From contig CANNZV010001175.1 in NCBI GenBank assembly GCA_947561585.1, positions 215,537 through 279,536 of the forward strand: 64,000 bases of DNA, written 5' to 3'. Below the pieces are notes generated by a model. It worked only from the letters and a program-made list of their open reading frames with translations, was not told where the DNA came from and did no database searches. This DNA comes from Caprella mutica (taxonomy: Eukaryota > Arthropoda > Malacostraca > Amphipoda > Caprellidae). Positions 10,328 to 22,269 of the stretch are shown in pieces (within the stretch, counting starts at the first letter, position 1; the number at the start of each line of letters is the position of its first letter). Both the position numbers and the translations under genes were made by a program.

Positions 10328-10560
10328 GGGTTCAAATTCTGCTTCGGAACCGAAGTCCATATCACTGAAATCAAAGAGAAATTAAGTATAAGGGACTGAA
10401 AGAAGAAGTCAGAAAGGAAAGTAGCTCCATGAACATGGTAAAAATGAAATAAATTACTTAGTTAAAAAAACATCGCTTTTGTAACCAAGGGACGCCACTC
10501 GGATCCCCTTCTCTCCCATTCACCACAGACAGCTGCAGGATAGAGCCCCTGTCAGTGACG
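10328..10560 (+). repeat. Dispersed ~480-bp repeat with an internal deletion
   Basis: It starts CTGCTTCGGAACCGAAG and ends at the CACCACAGACAGCTGC-like terminus followed by AGGATAGAGCCCC. The middle ~240 bp is missing. The mirrored place in the right arm (23,135-23,633) holds a fuller copy, so the repeat predates the inverted duplication. Confidence 0.75.
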
Positions 10561-10599
10561 ATATGATACCATCTTCTTGATCATGAATACAAAAAAAAA

Positions 10600-11500
10600 T
10601 AACTGCAATTCTCAACATTTAACCAAATTCAAAAGCATGAAAAGCATATTTAGGTATTTCATATCTTATGTTTGCATGCAAAGCTTCAAATTTTCACATT
10701 TTCTAAAATACCATACATCCGAATCTATTAATGAAACTTAATTGTATTTTCTTCGATATGATCGCAATCTATAGATAAATATTTTGACAAAAATAAAAAT
10801 CTTTCAAGGGTTTATAATTGTGAACTGGTTATTTCATTGTGAAGTTCATTTAGCAAATACAGACCACTATATTATTATTAGATATACTATTCTATCTAGG
10901 TACTACTGTAAAACTCACGGTAAATTACTCTTCCTCATTTTGATTTCAGAAGATGGCACTCAATGTAAATAAGCTTCTAATTCCTTACTTTCTTTCTTTT
11001 TTGATGTTTCACGGTTATTATTAACAAGCCTAGTGTGTTGAAGTACTATTGGAGTTAAATTAGTGTCTTAGCTAGAGTGAAAGAGGAAAATTTAGATAAT
11101 AGTATAATTAGGAGATTACACCATTGTAATTAAATTACATTCAGCCTCAAATCAGTTATCATGATAATTCTAAGATTTGAAAGTTTTAAGGTTCATTAAT
11201 TTTTCTATGAAATTTTGATCCCCTAGATACAGAGTGTCAAATCATTGGAAGTAATTCTAACTATTTACAAAATGATTTACTGAATAAACTCTAGATTCAT
11301 ATATTCTCTATTTCCAATAAATATTCACATAGGTAGAAGTATTGACTTAAAAACTAGTTAGGTTGTACATTATCACCAATTAAATCTACCTAACTCTACC
11401 GAATCATTAAACAGCCTATTGATTACTGGTATGATCACATCCGACCAATTCTTCTACATTAACACAGGTGCAATACAATAAGTTTTTTGTTAGGTATTTC
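10600..11500 (+). other. Arm sequence with no recognised gene
   Basis: This block is the inverted counterpart of 22,270-23,120. It contains a splice-acceptor-like TTTTGATTTCAG at about 10,950, followed by a short frame MALNVNKLLIPYF ending at TAA. That could be the first coding exon of an unknown secreted or membrane product or pure chance; I favour no call. The neighbouring bases 11,500-11,570 also match the right arm (22,195-22,260). Confidence 0.4.
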
Positions 11501-11584
11501 ACTAATTAGTTTAGACACCCCAACATCTCTGGCGGGCGTGACAACAAAAGTCTGAGGTAGTCGAGGCGACGGGTCTAGCTAGCC

Positions 11585-11760
11585 TGATTTTCTGAAAACG
11601 AAATGGCCAAAACCAAATTGGACGAAAACTAATTCGCCGAAATGGATTCTCCGAATACGTGTTTGCCGAATCCCAAATTGGCTGAAAACGATTTTACCGA
11701 AATACGGATTTGTCAAAGGAAAAGACGAATTTGTCGAAAATCAAATTTAGTGTATTCAAG
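11585..11760 (+). repeat. Left TTCGGC-type inverted end of a composite foldback
   Basis: The stretch is made of irregularly reiterated pieces such as GCCGAAA, CGAAAAC and CCGAAATGG. Its complement (TTTCGGCAAA-like) appears at 16,495-16,590. The pair encloses the transposon nest. The same interval of the right arm (around 22,190-21,880) lacks this structure, so the two ends may be the inverted termini of one element into which the others inserted. Confidence 0.45.
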
Positions 11761-12267
11761 AAGAACTTTCTGTTGGACTTTGTAGTTCTAATCATTATAA
11801 CTGAAGTATAAAAAAAATCTCATATAAATTTGACAATACTATTGGTATATAAACTGTGTTCCGCTAATTCCGTATCATTTTGCTAAATTCATATATCAAA
11901 CTGTATATATTAAATATTAGTATGTATATGGCATTACTAATATAAAGGGTTTTATAATCATCAATGTTTTTAACTGAAAAAAAATATTGATGCAAGTGAT
12001 ACAATCGTTTCAGCCAGATGTATATTGGGAAGATATAAACATAACTAACAGCTATGATATTCATAACTAACAATTTATATTTTAAATGCAATAAACGCTT
12101 CAACCATATGGTTGACTATACACTATACCAGCGTTTCCTAACCCTGGGGACGCGACCCAAATGGGGTCGCCAAGCGCTTTTCATAGGGTCGCCAAAGCAT
12201 CCAAATAAAAATTCAATAATATGGCACAACAACTGATTGTACAGTTGCACCTGAAATATCATTTTTA

Positions 12268-13483
12268 AATTGCGAATTGGGAGAACTTTAAATGCGTCAA
12301 ATGCCATTATAGATTCATCACTTTAATGGAAAATAATGTATTTTTATGATTATTAAATATTCATTGTCATATATCGTTTGAGGCACATCTTCTGATGTCC
12401 TTCAAAAGTTGTTGAAAATGACCCACTCTAGCCTGAAGACATAACGAATCACGCTTCATAACATTCCTGCAAATTTTCTTGAAATTCTCTTGGTTATATC
12501 CTTTAGCAAAGCTTTGAATACATCCTCAATGGAATCTAGGCTTTCCCTATAAATTCGAAATTTTGTAGCAACCCAGAAGAAATAGTCAAAAGGTTTGAGA
12601 TCTGGACTGTGCTGGCCAGGGATTTCCGTTATTCTGCAAATTAATAGGCCAAGAAACTTTTCATTGGAAAATTGTAGAGCTGCATTTATCCATTTATCCA
12701 CCGTGTTGCTTCCACCAAAGTCTGGAACTAGTTTCATAATTGTGCAGTCTGGGCCAAATAATGCCGTGCAGTAATCTGAAGTATGAAACACCAATAACAG
12801 ATGGAGGGAATGTACCTATCATTTGATTGCAGATATTTCAAAAAAAAATCATTTGTCCGCACTTAGTGTTTTTTTTAATTGGTTTTTGATGGAGGCAAAT
12901 GAGCTTCTCGTCAGTCCAAACGATTCTATCGACAATTTCGGATGCTTTCTGCAGAATCCACTGTGCTTTGTGGACACAAGTTAATGGTTAAACTGAAGTG
13001 CAATGATAAAAAGTGAAACGAAGCCCATGTCTGATGATCCTGCAAAACGTGGTTCTGGTGGATGAAATCTGCTGAAAAACTTTTCTAAGAGAGCAACTGA
13101 GGATTTCTTCAAAGAAACTCTTCACATCTTGAATCACTGCTTCTGTTCTTTTTGATTTTTTTTTTCATTTGTTTCTTCTTATGAATGGAAACAGTCTCAT
13201 TGAAAGGAATACAAACTTTTGCGAACATTATCAAGTGGTAAGATTTAGCCATCCTTCCACTGATCTTCAAGTGAAGCATGAATTCAAAGCATACAATTAA
13301 AGGAGGAGGTTTTTTGGTAAACTGCAAGACGATCCATTTCTTCTTGAGTTAAAAAAAATCAGGATAAAGTTGGTTGAAGATCAAAAAGAATTTTGATAGG
13401 GTGATAAAAATCCATTATTTAGGAGCAAAATGGCCTATACATAATTCGATTTGAAGCAATATAAGTTCTCCCAATTCGCAATT
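12268..13483 (-). mobile_element. Mariner-like transposon nested in the hAT element
   Basis: Perfect inverted ends are seen: AATTGCGAATTGGGAGAACT at 12,268 and its complement ending at 13,483, each bordered by TA, the Tc1/mariner target. The length of 1,216 bp is close to a full mariner. The minus strand contains a degenerate transposase. Because the ends still match perfectly, the copy may be fairly young, although its coding region is already broken. Confidence 0.85.
12456..13330 (-). pseudogene. Degenerate mariner transposase
   Basis: In fragments on the minus strand one can read a WTDEKL motif near 12,920, the first catalytic Asp region. A longer piece (12,794-12,456) contains PGQHSPDLKPFDYFFW, the third catalytic acidic region of mariner-type DDE transposases. 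It is followed by the usual YRESLDSIEDVFKALL tail. Stops and frameshifts separate the pieces, so no active enzyme can be made. Confidence 0.8.
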
Positions 13484-13624
13484 TATAAATGGAGTTTATA
13501 AATTGCTGCTGCACTGCAGTGCTCGTGCCATTCAACTGAAAACATATATAGTGGGGTCGCGGTTATGGCTTCAGGTGCATAATTGGGGTCGCCTTAAAAA
13601 AAGGTCGGGAAACACTGCACTATA

Positions 13625-14814
13625 CAGGGTGTCCCAAAAAAAACCGATACCCAAATTTCAATGGCTGTAATTCAAAAACTATTAAACTTACAAAAAATTT
13701 GAAAATCACCTTTTGTTTACCAACATTTATTCCATAACTGTACAAAATTTTAGATGAATATATTCAACCGTTTTCTTTAGACAGTATTTTTAGTGACCAA
13801 AAACCTGTTTGCGCACTTTTGGTTTAACTTCGAATTTTAGTATATTAAAACCATGATTTTAATATCTTTCAACAGTTTATTAAAATTGTTTATTAAAAAC
13901 CGTTATTATAACAATAAAAGGCGTTTATTAATATGCAACCGAAAAAAAATCAAACTGTTCCTCCTATTAATAATTTCAGGCAATCTGGTGGACCTTCGTT
14001 ACGATGATTCAGGGCGATAATGCGCGTATTGCCGAATAGCTCATTTAGTTTTTCCTTACAGCAACAGTTCTGAACCCGTCCTGAACCAACCAGGTTCGAT
14101 TGATTCTGTTTCCATGTATTTCTCGAAGTCTTGAAACGATTCTATCATTTAATAGATCGAGGTATCTATCTCCATACAAATTATTTTTGTAAAAATAAGG
14201 ACAGACGATACGGCCAAGTCGGCCATTGGTACTTAGTCCAATCCACACACAGACTTTCACGATATTCTTACGTCAAAGTTGAAAGTAGGAGGTTGGTTCT
14301 TCGGGGAATATGTGTGCGAAACGTTATGATAATTTATTTTACCATTCAAATGAAAAGTGGTCTCATCACCAACCACATTATCGTCCACAAACCGGTCATT
14401 TCTTTGCTAAAAGCAATCAGCAAAATTCAGCCGCCGAAGAAGATCAGTATTTAGGTTTTTGTTTCGCTCGTACATCTTGTAAGGATGTCACTTCAAATCT
14501 AAGGTTACAAATCTGTTGAATGTAGATTTAGTAAGATCTAATCCACTTTTTATTGGAGTGATTTGCAAATTTTCTGTAAGTGCTTCTTTAACAATTCGAA
14601 CTGTGAAATAAGTGTTTTACTGAAAGTGCGCAAGCAGGTTTTTGGTATCGGTCACTAAAAATACAGCTAAAGGAAAACCGTTGATTCGATTCATCTAATA
14701 TTTTGTACAGAGAATTTGAGAAACAAAATGTGTTGTTCCTATTTTTTGTAAGTTTGATAGTTTTTGAATTACAGCCTTCGAAATTTGGGTATCGGTTTTT
14801 TTTGGGACACACTG
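13625..14814 (-). mobile_element. Second mariner-like transposon with ~80-bp inverted ends
   Basis: The ends are CAGGGTGTCCCAAAAAAAAC on the left and the complement of CAGTGTGTCCCAAAAAAAAC on the right, and the similarity continues for about 80 bp inward. TA borders both sides (13,623-13,624 and 14,815-14,816). It sits inside the right target duplication of the hAT element. Removing it restores CACTATAC, so it inserted after the hAT. The minus strand carries transposase remnants. Confidence 0.85.
14045..14400 (-). pseudogene. Degenerate transposase of the second mariner
   Basis: Pieces on the minus strand read GDETTFHLNGKINYHN (first catalytic Asp region) and, in the frame 14,260-14,045, VCVWIGLSTNGRLGR followed by GDRYLDLLNDR and WLVQDG (second catalytic Asp region). 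This is the usual layout of a mariner/IS630-type transposase. The third region was not found and frames are broken, so the copy is dead. Confidence 0.8.
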
Positions 14815-15500
14815 TACAGTATGGGCCACAAAAATGTTTCCGCTTTTTAAAAAAATCGTTAGCCAGTCTCTGCCTCTTATTTTACTATTAACAGGTAAAA
14901 CATTTTTGAACTGATGGACATAGTTTAAGAACAGGTAAGCAAAGAGTGAGGGTGATTATTTTTGTCATTGCGCGATAGTTATTCTTAGAGCTAACTCTGT
15001 GTTTTTATTTACTAAAAGGCAGTGAATAAAAGGAAAAAAATTGTAATGGAAGACATTATAATACAGGGTGCTTAAACTTCTTCCTTGGAAACTATTTGGA
15101 AATAGAACAATTTCAGTGACATTTTGATCTCATTGAAGTTTTCACTAGGAATAATCGTTCTTCGCTTGTTCATTGCATGGTTAAGACCCGCTTCATACTT
15201 GTATTTTTAACAGCGCGGAAAAAAACTCTTCTTAAAATGTGTTTACACTTGCGTTTATTCATCGCTGAAGTAAAAATTCAATGTGATTTTTCCATCAGCG
15301 ATAAAAAAGAAACATATTTTAAGAACTTTTTTCCGCTGTATTAAAAATACTTCTTAAACTATTTCCATCATTTCAAAAGGTTTTCACCTGTTAATAGTAC
15401 AATAAGAGGGGGAGAAAACGAGACCAAGATATCGTTTTTCCGTCCATTGGCTACCGATTTACAAGTATTTGAATTTTGTGGCCCATACAGTCATACTGTA
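14815..15500. mobile_element. Foldback MITE with TACAGTATG ends
   Basis: It starts TACAGTATGGGCCACAAAA and ends with the complement TTTTGTGGCCCATACAG plus an extra ACTGTATG-like step to CATACTGTA. The inverted similarity extends deep: the left part with CTCTTATTTTACTATTAACAG mirrors the right part with CTGTTAATAGTACAATAAGA. There is no coding sequence. A partial copy lies at 210-620. Its left border is shared with the second mariner's TA. Confidence 0.7.
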
Positions 15501-15850
15501 AACCGATGACGTCAAAAAAATTAAATACAAAAAACTGGAAGAAGTAGTCAGAAATGAAAGTGGCTCAATAAAAAAATGAACATACCACAGTCTTTGACAA
15601 TGCTTATGGATGCAAAAAAGCTACTCTCTGAATGCAATTACTTACCAATGAATGTGATTAAAAAAGAGACAAACATCGATGACTGCACTCACGGACGGAA
15701 GAGGAAAATGAAGAGGTGATACCAAATGAAGCCTATACGAGCCTACCTAAAACAAAAGTCGAGTACCTCTTAGTTTGAGCAAATAACCCTAGAGCTATTC
15801 TCTAAACCTGAAAGTAGCGTTAAAAAAGGAGATACATGGTAAAAATGAAT
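15500..15850 (+). repeat. Dispersed ~480-bp repeat, partial
   Basis: Runs from the CGATGACGTCAAAAAAATTA phrase through GTCTTTGACAATGC and TGAAGAGGTGATA to ACATGGTAAAAATG. Both outer ends are missing. From 15,850 to 16,490 I see no gene or recognisable repeat. Confidence 0.7.
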
Positions 15851-16494
15851 GTTTGGGCTAAGTTGTTAAACATCAGCCCTTTATTTATTCAGCACCTCTT
15901 TCTGGTATAATTTTATATCCTAACCCGGGATGTAATAAGTTTTTTTAATGTTTTCCTATTAATCCAATAGTATATTAATAGCACACAATATCAACCAATA
16001 TACGATTGGGAGGTTTCATGACACAATTTAGTTATTACTCTATTGTAAATTAGGCAGTATCTGAATATTAACTTTAAAAAATTATTCTTAAGCATAACAG
16101 GCATAAGGTATCGGTGCATATCTAAACATGAGAAAACTAAATATATATATCATCCCTGTATTAAAACAAAGCCGTAAACATGGATTATTCACAAAAAATG
16201 AATAAACACGTTAGTAACACACAATCTAAAAGTAAGCCAAATGCTCAAATGAAAGAAATGTAACATGCTCCCAAATCTGACTGACTGATTCTGACTGAAT
16301 TATAGCTTGAACTTCTTTAAAATAAAAAATGAGAAAGAATCATTTTGTGAACAAAGATTAACAGTTACAATTAGATAGAAATATTAAAATGAAATAGAAT
16401 AATTAAAGGATTATTTAGTGTAACTAAGGGATATGATTTCGTTGTTTCGTTTCTTTTCTGTAACTTTTATGTAATTTTAAAATTTTGTTTTAAA

Positions 16495-16590
16495 GAAGTC
16501 TTTCGGTAAATTTGTCTTTCGGCAAATCATCACTTCGGCGAATCAGTTTTCTACAAATTTGGGTTTCGGAAAATTCGTATTCCCACATTA
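16495..16590 (-). repeat. Right TTCGGC-type inverted end of the composite foldback
   Basis: Reiterated TTTCGGTAAAT, TTTCGGCAAAT and TTCGGCGAAT pieces are the complement style of 11,585-11,760. Immediately to the right (CCCACATTAAGTACAATG) the sequence returns to arm sequence shared with 21,880. That makes this an insertion border. Confidence 0.45.
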
Positions 16591-17229
16591 AGTACAATGT
16601 CATCACCATTGACAAACTATCTATGAATAAATCAGATATTAATTTCATACAGCTAAACCTATATCCTTTAATGGCATCAATTCTAGCCTTATCATAAATA
16701 TTTTTAAGTTGGCAGAAACTAAGAGACTCTTATCATCATATTTGTATTAAAAGAAACAATACTTTTGTTATAAAATGTTAACTAGGTATCTATGTTTCTC
16801 ATTAATAAGATCAAGATTTTTGGAGTTAGTCATGGCTTACTGCTTCTTTTAAAAGAAATCTTTTCAGTTACAATGGGACAGAAAATTTTGTACAACCTAG
16901 ACAAATTAGCACAAAACATTTAAAAAAAACATTTTATTTCGAATTATCTCAAAACAACTCTAACCTCTAGCTCATAGTCATTACAAATATGAACATTGTC
17001 ACAAAATTTAGTGGGTGTCAGTTTTAAGTGTCGATTGGCTCGTAAAAGCAATCATGGTACAGACAGGCCCCGCTTTTATGAACAAAACCATGACTTTCGA
17101 TAAGAAAAAAATGTTTCTAATAGCGGCGTAAGATTCAAGTCACTTATAAATTAAACTCTTTTAGCATCTAACTTTCTATAAAGTAGAGTAGAAGAAAAAC
17201 TATTGTGTTTATAGCTCAAATTACGTGTG

Positions 17230-18440
17230 AGCACGGTAAATATGTGATTTAGGTCCACCTCCGATTTTTGATATATTGACACTTGATATAGGTAGAAGGA
17301 ACCAGTTAAACACGTTTTTCACGAATACCATTTGTTGTGGAAATGTTTCGTTTTCGAGATGTAGCGCAATTAAGTTTCCGGTAGGAATAACAGGATCTTT
17401 CCCATTTGACGACCCCCACCAGATTTAATTTAAATTAATTTTTTCGTATGTATTTTTGTCCATAGAATAATCCGAAAATCAAAACCGTTTTTTGTAGAAA
17501 CTAATAGTTTTTGAGATATGAGGGTTTTAAATTATTTATTTTCTATGTATTACTGAAGGAATGAGAACTATGAAAAAACTCGTGTTTTCATTGAAATTAC
17601 TTAAACAATATAGATTTTTAAATGAAACAGTAATGTAATTTGATGTATCCGCTAGTTTGTTGTACGACACACTTCATGATTGATTAATGACTTGGCAGGG
17701 GGGCTCAGGGGACATATATCGAATAAATTTCCTGTTTCCGTGATATTTTCAATGTATTACTTCAATGCTGATATATGTGTAATGGGGGGCGTAGCGCCCC
17801 CATTACATCAAACAATCATGAAGTGAGCAGTAAAACAAACTAGCTGATACAACAAACAACATTACGGCTATCTTTGACCAAATTGGCCAAAAGGCGTGAA
17901 AACACGAGTTTCCTCAAAATTTCAATAACTTTAAACCCACATATCTCAAAAACTATTAGTTTCTACAAAAAACGGTTTTGATTTTCGGTTTCTATGGACA
18001 AAAATACATATGAAAAAAAATTGTCAAATGGGAAAGATCCGAATAACATCAAGCTTGTAGAAAACACAAGGCTTTCCCGCCTTTTAGACTTTTTGTGACA
18101 AAGTATTGGTACCATAAAACCGTAAATGTAGTACACTGTATCCACTATTTTGTCGTACTGGCACAGACCATGATTGTTTAAAATGGCCTGGCTTGGCGGC
18201 ACGCCCCCCAATATACGTGTTTGTGATGTTATATCTAAAATAAACTGCAAATGCACCTTCCCAGACCCCCAAACTCAACCTAACCTATCAGAAGCTTAAT
18301 TTCACTATATCTCGAAAACAAAGAGTTTCCACAACAAATGGTATTCATGAAAAACCTCTTAAAATGACTTCTTTTAACTTTATTAAGTTTCAAAATATCG
18401 AAAATGGGAGGCAGACCTATTACACAAATTCACCGTAAGC
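17230..18440. mobile_element. Non-coding foldback element of about 1.2 kb
   Basis: The outer halves are inverted copies. ACGAATACCATTTGTTGTGG at 17,320 pairs with its complement near 18,330, and CAAAACCGTTTTTTGTAGAA near 17,480 pairs with 17,950-17,985. A GC-rich hairpin sits in the middle (stem TAATGGGGG at 17,780-17,788 with 17,797-17,805). No coding sequence. The right palindrome arm goes straight from the 17,130 counterpart to the 18,900 counterpart, so 17,150-18,890 is extra in this arm. Confidence 0.6.
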
Positions 18441-18759
18441 ACTACAGATTTGCAATGATTATTGTCAGAACTCAGAATCAACTATTTTTTCCCGTTTTCT
18501 GTGTTTACGTACTGTGACTACTGTTCTAATTCCGAGACATGTCTCACAATTAGAAACAATTTTCTAAAAGCGGGGTGTACTAGAAGTGGGTTTTCACTAG
18601 TTTCCAATTTGATACTAACCTAGAATGTAAGCTACGCCTTGAAACGGATTTGTCACACTTCTGCGCATAAACAAATACGTATATACGAACGCACTTCTGG
18701 TACCCTGCAATATTAGATTGCATACTCTATATAGGTACTATACAGTTTTCACAACTGGT

Positions 18760-18960
18760 AGCTGGTCTCCCGACTGCACCACTAAATCTGTCATGTCATT
18801 AGTTTCAACATCCTCAATTTTATCCCTTAGATAAATCACATCTCGCTTCAAAGTATTAACTTCCTGTTAAAGGGATTGAATCGTCTTATCTTTCAAATCT
18901 ATTCTTTCAATAATTTCTATTACAGACATAAAATTTGTTACTTCCTGTAACTATTAAATA
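18760..18960 (-). pseudogene. Possible coiled-coil retroelement ORF1 remnant
   Basis: On the minus strand a frame with a single stop reads MSVIEIIERIDLKDKTIQSL, stop, then QEVNTLKRDVIYLRDKIEDV. The heptad-like pattern with charged positions resembles a coiled coil of the type found in LINE ORF1 proteins. A shortened inverted relative lies at 21,270-21,330. No reverse transcriptase is nearby, so the assignment is weak. Confidence 0.3.
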
Positions 18961-19370
18961 ATAGCCCTACTAACTACTTTTAGCCCTACTTTTGTTTAAC
19001 TCGTTATTAGAGGAAGTAACATATTTTTTTCTTTTTTAGCTCGGTATCAAACAACCCAAGTTATTCAATAATGGTTAATGATGAAAAAAAAATCACCAAT
19101 TTAACCCAATAACTATAAAGTACAATCAGTAAGTATTCGCTCAAATTTCTTAAGCAAAATTTGAATTTTAAGAATAAATAAAAAAATAATTGGATTGATA
19201 ACGTTAAGTATTGTCGATATCTTTAAAAGTTCAGGAGCGGCACAGACACATCACAACCGCACAGGAACAAGTCAAAATAGCTAAACGTATTTTAGTCAAT
19301 TATTCACGTTCACTTCTTGTCCGATAAATACTTATGTCAATACATGTTTGATATATCTATTTGTGCAAAT

Positions 19371-20849
19371 TTAAACAGACTTATATTGCTATTTATAACT
19401 TTTTCGATAGGTTATCCATTTATTTTAATGTTAACAATATTGAGGTTTAGGTATCTATCCTAATTATACCCGTAGTGTATTTATTTATTTATTTGGTGTC
19501 CGCTTTTACACGACGGGTAATAAACATGAAGAGTGTAACTATGATACGCGCGGGAATCTATTGACTTGATATTTGAATACCCCTGTTTTTATTCAAATTA
19601 TAAATGTATTTTATCTGTAAAATAAATTAGACTATGTACAAAATGTAGGTTTAATTGAATTCATTAAAAGTAAATTAAAAAGGTAATAAATTAGTATTGG
19701 TGATGACCCGTTACTTTTAACGGGTCATCACCACTAGTTTTAGATAATCTTCATCACCAATTCTTCATAATGCCGAAAAAGGATGACAATAATATGTTTT
19801 TAATAACAAATCGTGTTTAACAGAAATAATAAAATTTAAATAAAAAGGATATGGTTTAAAAAAAATAGAATTTTAATAAAAAAATACGTTTCTAATAAAA
19901 AGAATATATTTCAAAGAGAAAATGCTTTATTTCATATATGGTCGAGATCATATTTTCAAGCTAATAGCATATTGTCACAATCCTAGTTTTTAGGTACCTA
20001 ATATTTTTTAGGGTATTTTTGTACTTATGTAACGGTACAGCCGTACCTAGGTAGCCATTGTAGATCGATATGTCTATAAGCATTTTTATGGTTTTGAAAT
20101 ATTCAGTAGTGTCCTATTCTTTTTCTTTGATTAGAAAGACTGAGAGAAAGAAAACCAACACGTTCAACTTAAATTACATATAATAAATACACAGAAACAG
20201 TTTTGAAATGGTTTGCTGTCTTTTAACCAGTAACCTTAGTTCTAGTGAATAGAGAAATAAAAATTGTAACGCCTAGATAATGTATGTACTTACACATTAT
20301 TAATGGTCTATTGGAATACTTTTCTTTCTGAATTTACATGAATAAAGTTTATTCATTCTCAGAATTCAGTTACAGGTATAGCGGTGAAACAAAAACAAAA
20401 AATATGGGATATTCGAAATTTAAAGACAATTTCGAATACATTAAATCAATATTTCCATTAGGTTAAATAATAAGTGAAAAATATTTTAAAGGAAGGACTA
20501 TTTAAGGTAAAACACAATAGGTACATTTGAAATAGAGAAAGATTAAATATACACAAAAAAATATTTAATCCCTTGTTTTGTATCAGTTCTATATTTATTA
20601 TAATAATCATAATAATGATTATATTAATATAGTTGATTGCTTATATATTATAAAATCGATCATGTTCCATTTTAATTCGATCACTTATTTTTTTCGATAC
20701 AGTTCACAAACAAAATTAGGTAGTCAATTCAGAGATGGATAGAATTTTTTTTTGTAGTGGCTGCCATCTTGGATGAATAATTGTTCCTGTTTCCTGAATG
20801 AAAAAAGAAAACTCAACTCATACTTCACGATAGAAATTCAAACATGTCT
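19371..20849. other. Central spacer of the palindrome
   Basis: AT-rich sequence between the arms without a convincing gene. It holds a perfect hairpin at 19,698-19,733. A stretch at 20,325-20,400 (TTTATTCATTCTCAGAATTC and neighbours) is an inverted relative of 30,970-31,040 just outside the right arm. Confidence 0.5.
19698..19733. repeat. Perfect 16-bp hairpin, 4-nt loop
   Basis: TGGTGATGACCCGTTA and its exact complement TAACGGGTCATCACCA are separated by CTTT. It is unusually GC-rich for the AT-rich spacer. Function unknown. Confidence 0.8.
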
Positions 20850-22269
20850 GTTTACATGTACTTACAAAAAGGGATATAATAAACATGTATTGATTGAAGT
20901 ATTAAACGGACAAGAAGTCAACGTGAATAATTTACTAAAAAACGTTTAGCTATTTTGACTTGTTCCTGTGTGGTTGTGATGTGTCTGTGCCGCTCCTGAA
21001 CTTGTGATGATATTGACATTACTTATCGTTATTAATCCAATTATTCGTTGATTTATTCTTATGAGCTCAATATAATTGGGAAATTTGAGTGTATACTTAC
21101 TGATAATAAACTATATTATTTCGGTTGAATTGGTGAATTCTTTTTTTCATTATTATCCATTATTGGTTAACTATAGGGTTGAATATTACCGGATTAAACA
21201 AGAAAAACTGATATTACTTCCTTTACCAACTAGATAGACAAAATTTCTGAAGGTGTTAAGGCTATTATTTAATAGTTACAGGAAGTAATAGATTCTACTG
21301 TAAAGGAGATCATTGGTGTGTCTGTAATAAAGCTTACCACGCTATTAGAACTACTTATTTCTAATAGAAAGTCATGGTTTTGTTCATAAAAGCGGGGCCT
21401 GTCTGTACCATGATTGCTTTTACGAGCCAATCGACACTTAAAACTGACACTCACTAAATTTTGTGACAATGTTCATATTTGTAATGACTATGAGCTAGAG
21501 GTTAGAGTTGTTTTGAGATAATTCGAAATAAAATGTTTTTTTAATAAATGTTTTGTGCTAATTTGTCTAGGTTGTACAAAATTTTCTGTCCCATTGTAAC
21601 TGAAAAGATTTCTTTTAAAAGAAGCAGTAAGCCATGACTAACTCCAAAAATCTTGATCTTATTAATGAGAAACATAGATACCTAGTTAACATTTTATAAC
21701 AAAAGTATTGTTTCTTTTAATACAAATATGATGATAAGAGTCACTTAGTTTCTGCCAACTTAAAAATATTTATAATAAGGCTAAAATTGATGCCATAAAA
21801 GGATATAGGTTTACCTGTATGAAATTAATATCTGATTTATTCATAGATACTTTGTCAATGGTGATGACATTGTACTTATTGTGGGCTGGTAGACGGTGTG
21901 ACTGTGCAATTATAATTGCTGCCCCCTTCACTATATCGCTTGCTTGCAACAACAACGGCATAATCACAAAAACATGTATTTTAAAGTTATCCATATAGAC
22001 ATAAATCATAAAATGCTGATTATTTTGGTAAAAAAAATCATCATTGTAACTCAAAAATATACCACTAGAAAAGCTAAATGTCCTAACGATATACCATTAA
22101 ATGTACGTACATTACAAGTACTAAAATGCCTTTCCTGAAAAATAGATATTTTGAAGTTATGACAGTGTTCTCGCAAACAAGCGATATGCCGCCCCGCTTA
22201 GCTACCTCAGACTTTCGTTGCCACGCCCACCAGAGATGTTGTGGTGTCTACTGTCTAAGCTAATTAGTA

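Larger units (their letters stand above)
12129..13617. mobile_element. Non-autonomous hAT-type element split by a mariner
   Basis: The left end is CAGCGTTTCCTAACCC and the right end, read inward on the minus strand, is CAGTGTTTCCCGACC, the familiar hAT-type terminal repeat. Subterminal GGGGTCGCC pieces occur at both ends. An exact 8-bp target duplication CACTATAC flanks it (12,121-12,128 and 13,618-13,625), as expected for hAT. Without the mariner at 12,268-13,483 the element would be only about 270 bp, so it never encoded a transposase. Confidence 0.85.
2930..19370 (+). repeat. Left arm of a large imperfect inverted duplication
   Basis: Long blocks read as the reverse complement of the right arm in mirrored order. 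Examples are 2,940-3,240 with 30,600-30,900; 3,273-3,994 with 29,544-30,586; 4,400-5,080 with 24,300-25,010; 5,384-5,522 with 23,866-24,040; 10,205-10,330 with 23,585-23,750; 10,600-11,500 with 22,270-23,120; 16,590-17,130 with 21,340-21,890; and 19,220-19,340 with 20,890-21,000. Between the blocks this arm holds insertions the other arm lacks: a Gypsy element, a transposon nest and a foldback element. It also lacks the PR/SET exons that the right arm keeps. The arms are clearly diverged, so the event is not very recent. Confidence 0.85.
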
